Below, one piece after another: positions 1 to 5,262 of a stretch of DNA of 6,696 nucleotides. Location of the stretch: positions 1 to 6,696 of the forward strand of contig SLTF01000278.1 of NCBI GenBank assembly GCA_007130025.1, written 5' to 3'. The translations under genes were made by a program, and so were the position numbers. Each line of letters starts with the position of its first letter. Position 1 is the first letter of the stretch. Origin of the DNA: Spirochaetales bacterium. GTDB lineage: Bacteria; Spirochaetota; Spirochaetia; DSM-27196; PWMO01. Below the pieces are notes generated by a model. It ran no database searches and was not told the origin of the DNA. It worked only from the letters and a program-made list of their open reading frames with translations.

Positions 1-2
1 TC

Positions 3-71
3 ACGCTTGACGACCGGGTTCCTGCGAACATTGTGGTCGGGGGAGAGCAGGCTCTTCTGGTTATTGATTAA
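3..71 (+). CDS. C-terminal end of an unidentified protein (partial, cut by window edge)
   Basis: An open frame enters from the left edge and ends at a TAA at 69-71, giving 22 visible residues. They begin TLDDRVPAN and end in a small hydrophobic run closing with ALLVID. The composition looks like real protein: a short beta-rich C-terminus with no stop in this phase. The other two forward phases give either an immediate stop or an arginine/proline-rich peptide running into the promoter region. I do not recognise the family from this fragment. The stop codon lies inside a 5+5 bp palindrome and about 18 bp upstream of the -35 box of the next operon, so the gene ends where the permease promoter region begins. 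It could encode a regulator or enzyme linked to the pyrimidine operon, but nothing visible shows that. Confidence 0.5.
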   Translation, partial: TLDDRVPANIVVGGEQALLVID

Positions 72-80
72 CAATCAGTA
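62..80. promoter_or_regulatory. Palindrome overlapping the upstream stop codon, candidate operator
   Basis: The core TGATT-AAC-AATCA (65-77) is a perfect 5+5 bp inverted repeat. It extends to TA on the far side of one mismatched pair, making the arms about 8 bp. It is AT-rich in a GC-rich setting and ends about 9 bp before the -35 hexamer of the permease promoter, a usual place for an activator or repressor site. No T-run follows, so it is a poor intrinsic terminator for the upstream gene. The binding protein is unknown. Confidence 0.35.
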
Positions 81-88
81 TCGCGCAT

Positions 89-117
89 TTGCGTTCCCGC
101 AGAAACCGTCCTATAAT
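89..117 (+). promoter_or_regulatory. Sigma-70-type promoter of the codB-codA operon
   Basis: A perfect TATAAT at 112-117 lies 17 bp after TTGCGT (89-94), which matches the first three bases of the consensus -35. Transcription would start near 123-125 and give a leader of roughly 50 nt before the permease ATG. A short inverted repeat, TGCG-TTCC-CGCA (90-101), overlaps the -35. The 8-bp palindrome ACGCGCGT (132-139) lies just inside the predicted transcript. Either could be a repressor site. I see no riboswitch-sized leader. Confidence 0.65.
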
Positions 118-160
118 CCTCGCATACGCACACGCGCGTTATCATCCTAGTTTCCCTGAT

Positions 161-167
161 GGAGGTG
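161..167 (+). promoter_or_regulatory. Strong ribosome binding site for the permease gene
   Basis: GGAGGTG is nearly complementary to the 16S rRNA 3' end and sits 7 nt (counted from GGAGG) before the ATG at 173. This fixes the permease start and predicts efficient initiation. Confidence 0.8.
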
Positions 168-172
168 TATGA

Positions 173-1465
173 ATGAGTTCTGAACAACCGAAACAGGTCG
201 AGCTTCGCGAGGACTTTCCACTGTCCGAAGTGCCGCTCCAATCGCGCAAGAGTCTCTGGTCCACCTCGGTGGTCCTGCTGGGCTTCACGTTCTTTACGGC
301 AACCATGTGGGGCGGCGGTAGCATCGGCGTTGCCTTTCCATTTGGCGAGCTGATGGGAATCATCGTTCTGGGCAACCTGCTTCTGGGGATCTACGTTGCG
401 ATCCTGGGCTACATCGCCTACAAGACCGGGTTGAACTCCGTGCTTCTGGCGCGCTTCGGCTTTGGTGACCTTGGCAGCAAGTGGCCGGACTTCGCCCTTG
501 GTTTCACCCAGATCGGCTGGTACGCGTGGGGAACGGCAACCGTGGCGCTGGTTTTCCGACAGTTGCTCGGGCTTCCGCAGGGGCTCGTCATTCCGATGAT
601 GATCTTCTTCGGGTTTGCCTTCTGCTGGACCGCCTACGTGGGATACCGGGGTCTGGAGAAACTCTCCATTGTGTCGGTGCCGGCGATGCTGGTGCTCATC
701 ATCTGGAGCTTCACCATCTCCACGCGCGAAGTCGGTGGCTTTGCCGGATTGGCGGGGATTGCGCCCACTGGAACGATGACGCTCGGCGCGGCCATCACGA
801 TTGTGGTTGGTACCTTCATCAGCGGTGGTACGCAGGCGACCAACTGGACCCGCTTTGCCAAGACCGCCAAGATTGCGGTGCTGGCGAGTCTCTTTGCCTT
901 CTTCATCGGCAACGGCCTGATGATCTTCGCCGGCGCCTACGGCGCAATCATCTACCAGCAGCCCGACATCGTCGACGTGCTCACCACCCAGGGCCTGCTG
1001 CTCGCCGGTATCATCATGCTCTTCCTGAATATCTGGACCACCCAGGATAACACCGTCTACAATTTCTCGGTTGCCGGCTGTAACCTGCTTCGCACCGAGA
1101 ACCGCAAGCGGCTCACCATCATTGGTGCCGCCATTGGTACGGTGCTGGCAATTCTGGGCATGTACGACTGGCTCGTTCCCTGGTTGCTGCTGCTCGGAAC
1201 CTTCATTCCGCCGATCGGCGGCGTGATCATGGCGGACTTCTTCTACAAGCACAAAGGCAAGTATCCCGCCCTGGACCGGGTGAAGATGAAGAAACTCAAC
1301 TACGCGGGGCTCGGCGCCTACGTGATCGCATCCATCATCGCCTACGTGTCTCCGGGCGTTGCTCCGGTCAACGGCATTATCGCCGCGATCATCGTCTACA
1401 TTCTGCTTGACGTGATTCTGAAGGCCGTTGGGCTCTCACAGGACCACGTGATTGTGGACGCGTAA
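173..1465 (+). CDS. codB: CodB-like cytosine permease, NCS1 family
   Basis: This is a 430-residue inner-membrane protein, close to the ~420 residues of E. coli CodB, with about twelve hydrophobic segments and a hydrophilic N-terminus of some 28 residues. NCS1 carriers import nucleobases with a cation. Several stretches match CodB closely: a GFTFFTATMWGGG-type segment in the first helix (37-49), GNLLLGIY then LGY and KTG (67-86), LLARFGFG (91-98), TQIGWYAWG (112-120), GTFISGGT (213-220), QGLLL and NIWTTQDN (273-293), and the cytoplasmic IPPIGGVIMADFF motif (345-357). The start is set by the GGAGGTG ribosome site. The gene leads an operon with a CodA-like deaminase 12 nt downstream, so its substrate should be whatever base that enzyme uses: cytosine in known CodB, possibly 5-methylcytosine here. 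Family assignment is firm; substrate is inferred from the neighbour. Confidence 0.92.
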   Translation: MSSEQPKQVELREDFPLSEVPLQSRKSLWSTSVVLLGFTFFTATMWGGGSIGVAFPFGELMGIIVLGNLLLGIYVAILGYIAYKTGLNSVLLARFGFGDLGSKWPDFALGFTQIGWYAWGTATVALVFRQLLGLPQGLVIPMMIFFGFAFCWTAYVGYRGLEKLSIVSVPAMLVLIIWSFTISTREVGGFAGLAGIAPTGTMTLGAAITIVVGTFISGGTQATNWTRFAKTAKIAVLASLFAFFIGNGLMIFAGAYGAIIYQQPDIVDVLTTQGLLLAGIIMLFLNIWTTQDNTVYNFSVAGCNLLRTENRKRLTIIGAAIGTVLAILGMYDWLVPWLLLLGTFIPPIGGVIMADFFYKHKGKYPALDRVKMKKLNYAGLGAYVIASIIAYVSPGVAPVNGIIAAIIVYILLDVILKAVGLSQDHVIVDA

Positions 1466-1477
1466 GCGGGTCCGATC

Positions 1478-2683
1478 ATGCTGGATCTGCTGATCAGGAA
1501 CGTTGTCACTCCGTATCACGACGGGCCGGTGGACGTCGGGATATCGGGAGAGACCATTCAACAGGTGGCGCCTCGGATCGAGGCGCCCGCCGATCGGACC
1601 GTCGACGGAGAGGGGCGGCTGCTGACGCCGCCCTTCGTTGATTCCCACTTTCACCTGGACTCGGTGCTGACGCGGGTTCCCAATTCGTCGGGAACGCTGC
1701 GCGAAGGCATCGACAACTGGGGCCGCTACAAGCAGGAGAAGCTCACCGAAGAGGACGTCTACGAGCGCGCCAAGCGCTATTGCGAGCACGCCTTCTCCAT
1801 GGGTATTCAGGCGATCCGCTCTCACGTGGACGTCTGCGATCCACAGTTGCGCGGGGCCCGGGCGCTCACCCGGCTCAAGGCCGACCTCAAGGGGCTGATG
1901 GACATCCAGCTGGTTGCCTTTCCCCAGGACGGATACTATTCCGCTCCCGCGGTGAAAAAGCAGCTGCTGGCCGCCCTGGATCTGGGCGTGGACGTCGTGG
2001 GTGGTATTCCTCATAACGAGCCGATGTACGCCCAGGGCACGGAGAGCCTTCGCGAGCTGATGCAGATCGCGAAGGAGCGCGACCTCATGGTCGATATCCA
2101 CTGCGATGAGAGCGATGATCCCAACTCCCGCCACGTGGAGACGCTGACGGCCCTGACGGCACAGATGGGCATGGCCGGCCGGGTGACCGCGTCGCACATC
2201 ACGGCAACGGCCGCGATGGACGCCTACTACGTGAGCCGCAAGCTCATTCCCATGATGGTGAACGCGGGGATCCACGTGATCTGTAACCCGCTGATCAATA
2301 TCCATCTGGGCGGACACTTCAGCCATCCCAGGCACCGCGCCATGGCGCCCATCCGCGAACTGCTCGCCGCCGGCATCACTGTGGCGTGCGCGCAGGACTG
2401 CAACGAGGACCCGTGGTATCCGCTGGGTAACGCGGACATGATGGAAGCACTCAAGATGGGTGCCCACGTGGGGCACATGATGGGGTTTGAGGCGCTGCGC
2501 ACCATGTACGATACGGTGACGGTCAACCCGGCGCGCATCATGCAGCTTCCCGGTTACGGCCTCGAAGCCGGGTGCCGCGCCAATCTGGTACTGATGCGCG
2601 CACCGTCGGTGCTGGAAACGATTCGGGTGTCGCCGCCACGCGATCTGGTGATCCGCAACGGCGTGGTGAAAGCGGAAGCGTAA
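1478..2683 (+). CDS. codA: CodA-like cytosine deaminase (amidohydrolase) with Cys at the Asp314 position
   Basis: Metal-dependent amidohydrolase of 401 residues (E. coli CodA has 427), expected to hydrolyse cytosine or a relative to uracil or a relative plus ammonia in the cytosol. Visible elements: HxH metal ligands H57 and H59 in FVDSHFHLD; VAFPQDG with Q150 (CodA Gln156); HCDE with H208 and E211 (His214, Glu217); TASHITA with H240 (His246); NPLINIHLGG (270-279); and AQDCNEDPWYPLG with metal ligand D307 (Asp313). From Q150 on, the numbering offset to E. coli CodA is a constant 6. The next residue, C308, replaces CodA Asp314, whose loss in natural homologues is known to accompany 5-methylcytosine deamination. 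The catalytic set is otherwise intact. The start follows the permease stop by 12 nt without a clear Shine-Dalgarno, suggesting coupled translation. Deaminase function is likely; cytosine specificity is uncertain. Confidence 0.88.
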   Translation: MLDLLIRNVVTPYHDGPVDVGISGETIQQVAPRIEAPADRTVDGEGRLLTPPFVDSHFHLDSVLTRVPNSSGTLREGIDNWGRYKQEKLTEEDVYERAKRYCEHAFSMGIQAIRSHVDVCDPQLRGARALTRLKADLKGLMDIQLVAFPQDGYYSAPAVKKQLLAALDLGVDVVGGIPHNEPMYAQGTESLRELMQIAKERDLMVDIHCDESDDPNSRHVETLTALTAQMGMAGRVTASHITATAAMDAYYVSRKLIPMMVNAGIHVICNPLINIHLGGHFSHPRHRAMAPIRELLAAGITVACAQDCNEDPWYPLGNADMMEALKMGAHVGHMMGFEALRTMYDTVTVNPARIMQLPGYGLEAGCRANLVLMRAPSVLETIRVSPPRDLVIRNGVVKAEA

Positions 2684-2688
2684 AAGCA

Positions 2689-2708
2689 GCGGGGGCGTGA
2701 GCCCCCGC
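2689..2708. terminator. Bidirectional intrinsic-type terminator between convergent genes
   Basis: GCGGGGGC-GTGA-GCCCCCGC forms a perfect 8-bp GC stem closed by a GNRA-type tetraloop. On the forward strand it is followed by ACTCGTTTCTGC, only weakly T-rich. On the reverse strand it is followed by TGCTTTTA, a short U-tract. It lies 5 nt past the deaminase stop and 24 nt past the ligase stop, so it can serve both convergent transcripts. Confidence 0.8.
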
Positions 2709-2732
2709 ACTCGTTTCTGCTCCCCGCCCGCG

Positions 2733-4424
2733 TTACCCGGCGTTCAGGCGCGACTCGTAGAGGTAGCGCTTGATCTTCATTGTTGGCGTCTTCTCGAAGG
2801 GTTCAAGCTGCGGGATGCAGCGTGAGATCCGGGCGAAGGCGCTCAGCTGGGCGTTGATCTGCCCGCGCATCTGGTCCAGAAACTTCTCTGCCTCCGCCTT
2901 CAGGCGGTCGATCTCGTCGGATACGTCGTCCCGCATACCACCCAGATACTCCTTGAACGCATCCAGGTTGAGGTTGACCAGCGCAACGAGCTGTCCGCCT
3001 TTCTGCAGCACCAGACAGTCCTGCACCATGGGCTGCGCGGCAATCACCGCCTCGATCTCCTCGGGGTAGATGTTCTCTCCGCTGGGGCCGAGGATCATGT
3101 TCTTGAGCCGCCCGCGGATGAAGACGTTTCCCTTCTCGTCGATCGTGCCGAGATCTCCGGTGCGAAACCAGCCGTCCTCGGTGAAGACCTCCGCCGTGCG
3201 CTCGGGGTCGCGGTAGTAGCCTCGCATGACGTTGGGCCCGCGCGCCTGGAGTTCTCCTTCGCCGGTGGCGGGATCGGGGTCGGCGACTCGAATCTCCACG
3301 CCTTCGAGGGCGGGACCGGTGGAACGGAAGACGGTTGTTGTGGGGCCGCATCCGGCAAGCAGCGGCGCGGTCTCGGTCAGACCATAGCCAACCGCGTAGG
3401 GGAAGCGCGCATCGCGCATGAAGCGCTCGGTATCCGGGGCTACCGCCGCGCCGCCAATGCCAAAAAAGTGAAGCCTCCCGCCAAACGTAGCCATCACCTT
3501 CTTGCCCGCCGCGCGATGGAGCACTTTTCGCAGGAAGGGAATCCGGCCCGCGGCGCGGAGAATCGCGCTGCCGTTGAGCTTGGGAGCGACCTTTGCGCGA
3601 TAGATCTTCTCCATGAAGAGTGGCACCGACAGCATCAGATGGGGACGGATCTTCGCGAGTGCCGGCATCAGCACCGTGGGCGAGGGCGGTTTGTCCAGGT
3701 AGTAGACGCAGACGCCCGCGGAGAGCGGCACCAGAAACCCGATGGTGCACTCGTAGGTATGCGACAGCGGCAGCAGCGAGACCATGCACTCGCCGGCCTT
3801 CATCTCGGCGATGGGGCGCGCCGCCTCCACGTTGGAGGCGATGTTGCGATGGGTGAGCATGACCCCCTTGGAGCTACCGGTCGTACCACTGGTGTAGATC
3901 ACGACCGCAAGATCGTCTTCGTCCGGGATGCGGGCGGGATCGTCGACTACCGCGGCGTCAGACGCCGAGTCCGTGCCACCGTGAGGCGCCGGTTGAGAGC
4001 CTGCGGCCGGTCCAACAACAGACTGCAGGTCGTCGAGGATGATCGTGGTATACGACGAGTTCGCCGGGAGTTTTGGTTCCAATCGGCGCGAGACGAACAC
4101 CGTTTTCGCACCGGCGTGCTCCAGGATATTTCCCACCTCGGCCGGCGCGAAATCGGGGAGAACCGGCACGGCAACGCTGTTCATGGTGGTGACGGCCAGG
4201 TAGGCGATGCCCCAGTTGGGCATGTTCTCGCTGAGAATGGCGACCCGATCACCGGGGGCAACGCCACGGGAGATCAGCTCCCGGGATGTCGCCTTCACCA
4301 GGGTCGCCAGGTCACGGAATGAGACCGGGTTTTCGTCCACAAAGCTCACGGCGGGAAGATCGGGGAACTGCTCCACGCTCCGGTGCAGGAGTTCGTTCAG
4401 CGTTCTCGGTTGGAGTGCGTTCAT
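2733..4424 (-). CDS. AMP-dependent (acyl-CoA) synthetase/ligase
   Basis: A 563-residue cytosolic adenylate-forming enzyme, probably activating a fatty acid with ATP to an acyl-adenylate and then the CoA thioester. Motifs in order: P-loop YTSGTTGSSKGV (177-188); LLPLSHTYE (217-225); GIGGAA (322-327); GYGLTET (346-352); GWFRTGDLG (418-426) with ATP-ribose-binding D424; GRLKNMIL (438-445); GENIYPEEIE (449-458); and a C-terminal TPTMKIKRYL in which K550 is the probable catalytic Lys. Length and motif style suit long-chain acyl-CoA synthetases, but the acyl substrate cannot be read from sequence. Residues 138-170 form a low-complexity Gly/Ala/Ser/Asp linker before the P-loop. I chose the ATG at 4424 because homology starts there; an in-frame TTG at 4463 would add 13 unconvincing residues and overlap the promoter. 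The gene stands alone, convergent with the deaminase and divergent from the isomerase. Confidence 0.9.
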   Translation of the reverse strand: MNALQPRTLNELLHRSVEQFPDLPAVSFVDENPVSFRDLATLVKATSRELISRGVAPGDRVAILSENMPNWGIAYLAVTTMNSVAVPVLPDFAPAEVGNILEHAGAKTVFVSRRLEPKLPANSSYTTIILDDLQSVVGPAAGSQPAPHGGTDSASDAAVVDDPARIPDEDDLAVVIYTSGTTGSSKGVMLTHRNIASNVEAARPIAEMKAGECMVSLLPLSHTYECTIGFLVPLSAGVCVYYLDKPPSPTVLMPALAKIRPHLMLSVPLFMEKIYRAKVAPKLNGSAILRAAGRIPFLRKVLHRAAGKKVMATFGGRLHFFGIGGAAVAPDTERFMRDARFPYAVGYGLTETAPLLAGCGPTTTVFRSTGPALEGVEIRVADPDPATGEGELQARGPNVMRGYYRDPERTAEVFTEDGWFRTGDLGTIDEKGNVFIRGRLKNMILGPSGENIYPEEIEAVIAAQPMVQDCLVLQKGGQLVALVNLNLDAFKEYLGGMRDDVSDEIDRLKAEAEKFLDQMRGQINAQLSAFARISRCIPQLEPFEKTPTMKIKRYLYESRLNAG

Positions 4425-4430
4425 ACGTAT

Positions 4431-4459
4431 AGTATGCGGCCAATTCGCACAGAAGGCAA
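4431..4459 (-). promoter_or_regulatory. Candidate promoter of the acyl-CoA synthetase gene
   Basis: On the reverse strand TTGCCT (4459-4454) and CATACT (4436-4431) are 17 bp apart, each matching four of six consensus bases. The -10 ends only 6 nt before the ATG at 4424, so the mRNA would have almost no leader. No Shine-Dalgarno is visible there, which agrees with leaderless translation. It is a moderate match and could be coincidence. Confidence 0.4.
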
Positions 4460-4485
4460 CCAAGCTTCCGGTGGGGACAGTTTCC

Positions 4486-4499
4486 TGAAAAACTTTTCA
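4486..4499. promoter_or_regulatory. Distal GAAA/TTTC palindrome, candidate RpiR-type operator
   Basis: TGAAAA-AC-TTTTCA is a perfect 6+6 bp inverted repeat in the divergent region, about 30 bp upstream of the isomerase -35 box. GAAA...TTTC dyads are typical of several RpiR-family regulator sites, and a probable RpiR gene starts downstream at 6623. It also lies upstream of the ligase promoter and could affect that gene. Confidence 0.45.
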
Positions 4500-4517
4500 A
4501 AAACACTATTATTAATT

Positions 4518-4527
4518 GAAAAATTTC
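4518..4527. promoter_or_regulatory. Proximal GAAA/TTTC palindrome abutting the isomerase -35
   Basis: GAAA-AA-TTTC is a 4+4 bp inverted repeat ending one base before the TTTACA -35. Its centre is exactly 30 bp from that of the distal palindrome, close to three helical turns, so both would lie on roughly the same DNA face. The tract is AT-rich and could alternatively act as an UP element. Confidence 0.4.
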
Positions 4528-4556
4528 TTTACAGAGCGCGGGCTCTCTGGTACGAT
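4528..4556 (+). promoter_or_regulatory. Sigma-70-type promoter of the SIS-isomerase/DRL cluster
   Basis: TTTACA (4528-4533, five of six matches) and TACGAT (4551-4556, four of six) are separated by 17 bp, with an A/T-rich stretch upstream. Transcription would start near 4562-4564, leaving a leader of about 28 nt. The spacer holds a perfect inverted repeat, AGAGC-GCGG-GCTCT (4533-4546), placed so that a bound protein would block RNA polymerase. Confidence 0.65.
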
Positions 4557-4578
4557 ATTGATGTTCCGTACAACACGA

Positions 4579-4584
4579 AAGGAG
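4579..4584 (+). promoter_or_regulatory. Ribosome binding site that sets the isomerase start at GTG 4591
   Basis: AAGGAG (4579-4584) lies 6 nt before GTG 4591. The in-frame ATG at 4561 and TTG at 4516 are poorer choices: the first lies at or before the predicted transcription start and the second lies upstream of the promoter. Confidence 0.75.
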
Positions 4585-4590
4585 CACGAG

Positions 4591-5205
4591 GTGAACAGTG
4601 CGGTCTGGGAAACAGCTACAAGAGTCTGGCTGTGTGCGCGCGATGAACTCGACCGCCTCTCCCAGACCGTGGAGCAATCCGCGTTTGAACGGGTGGTGGA
4701 GATGCTGGCGGGGTGCGATGGGCGCATCATCACCGCCGGTGTCGGAACCTCGGCAGCAGCTGCCCGAAAGATCGCCCACTCGCTCTCCTGCATCGAACGG
4801 CCGGCGCTCTTTCTCTCGCCGGGGGACGCGGTTCACGGGGCGCTGGGCGTGGTGCAGCCGGGTGATGTGGCGATTCTGATCTCCAAGGGCGGCAATACGG
4901 GCGAGGTAGTGGCGCTCTTGCCGGCGCTGGAGGCCAAGAAGGTGCCGGTTATCGCGGTGACCGAACGCCCCGATTCGACGCTTGGGCGCAGCGCCGCGGT
5001 CACCCTGAGAATTGCCGTGGAGCGGGAGGCCGACGAGTTCAACATGCTCGCCACCACCAGCACCATGGCGGTGATCGCGGTGTTTGATGCGGTCTGCATC
5101 GCGCTCATGGAGGTCACGGGATACACCCGCGAGCAGTTTGCCGTTATTCATCCCGGCGGTGCCGTGGGCCGGCGACTCACCGGGCACGCGGACTCGGCGC
5201 CATAA
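4591..5205 (+). CDS. SIS-domain sugar-phosphate isomerase, KpsF/GutQ-like, without CBS domains
   Basis: A 204-residue protein formed of one SIS domain, related to arabinose-5-phosphate isomerases (KdsD, GutQ, KpsF), which interconvert ketose and aldose phosphates. The two CBS domains that lengthen E. coli KdsD to about 330 residues are absent. Visible motifs: GVGTSAAAARKIAHSL (50-65); SPGDAVHGALG (76-86) with H82; ISKGGNTGE (97-105); the EREA stretch (144-147); and FAVIHPGGAVGRRL (183-196). Against KdsD the offset is a constant 6 through this region: E105, E146 and H187 match Glu111, Glu152 and His193, and H82 matches His88, but Lys59 is replaced by T53. The GTG start is set by AAGGAG. It heads a cluster with a DXR-like oxidoreductase 57 nt downstream, which points to a catabolic or biosynthetic phosphosugar role rather than Kdo/LPS synthesis. 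Domain assignment is firm; the substrate is unknown. Confidence 0.85.
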   Translation: MNSAVWETATRVWLCARDELDRLSQTVEQSAFERVVEMLAGCDGRIITAGVGTSAAAARKIAHSLSCIERPALFLSPGDAVHGALGVVQPGDVAILISKGGNTGEVVALLPALEAKKVPVIAVTERPDSTLGRSAAVTLRIAVEREADEFNMLATTSTMAVIAVFDAVCIALMEVTGYTREQFAVIHPGGAVGRRLTGHADSAP

Positions 5206-5215
5206 CAATGGAGCA

Positions 5216-5231
5216 ACGCGCAGGAGCGCGT
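5216..5231 (+). repeat. Small perfect hairpin between isomerase and DRL genes
   Basis: ACGCGC-AGGA-GCGCGT is a 6-bp perfect stem with a 4-nt loop, 10 nt after the isomerase stop and 31 nt before the DRL ATG. No T-run follows, so it is not a standard terminator. It may be a processing or stability element that sets different expression of the two genes, or a chance dyad in GC-rich DNA. Confidence 0.35.
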
Positions 5232-5262
5232 ACGCAGAAAGCGATCAGGAAGGAACAGGGAC

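Noticed and set aside
118..172. Possible riboswitch or attenuator leader before the permease
   Set aside because: The leader is only about 50 nt, with no stable GC hairpin followed by a T-run and no recognisable aptamer; only short palindromes are present.
68..1252. Long reverse-strand open frame (394 codons) opposite the permease gene
   Set aside because: The translation is rich in His, Arg, Gly, Asp and Gln without a recognisable fold, runs back across the permease promoter, and is the expected antisense shadow of a GC-rich membrane-protein gene. The forward frame has clear CodB motifs.
1436..2710. Long reverse-strand open frame (424 codons) opposite the deaminase gene
   Set aside because: The peptide is His/Arg/Val-rich with no domain and overlaps the terminator hairpin. 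The forward frame carries all CodA catalytic motifs, so this is a codon-bias shadow.
4425..4463. Ligase start at TTG 4463
   Set aside because: The 13 added residues look unlike a ligase N-terminus, TTG is a rare start, and the codons overlap the candidate promoter. ATG 4424 starts exactly where family similarity begins.
4516..4590. N-terminal extension of the isomerase from TTG 4516 or ATG 4561
   Set aside because: TTG 4516 lies upstream of the -35 and the extra residues have no counterpart in KpsF/GutQ proteins. ATG 4561 lies at or before the predicted transcription start and lacks a ribosome site, while GTG 4591 has AAGGAG at 6 nt.
4312..5208. Reverse-strand open frame (298 codons) across the divergent intergenic region and the isomerase
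   Set aside because: It overlaps the ligase 5' end, both promoters and the whole isomerase gene, and its product is low-complexity Arg/His-rich sequence without motifs.
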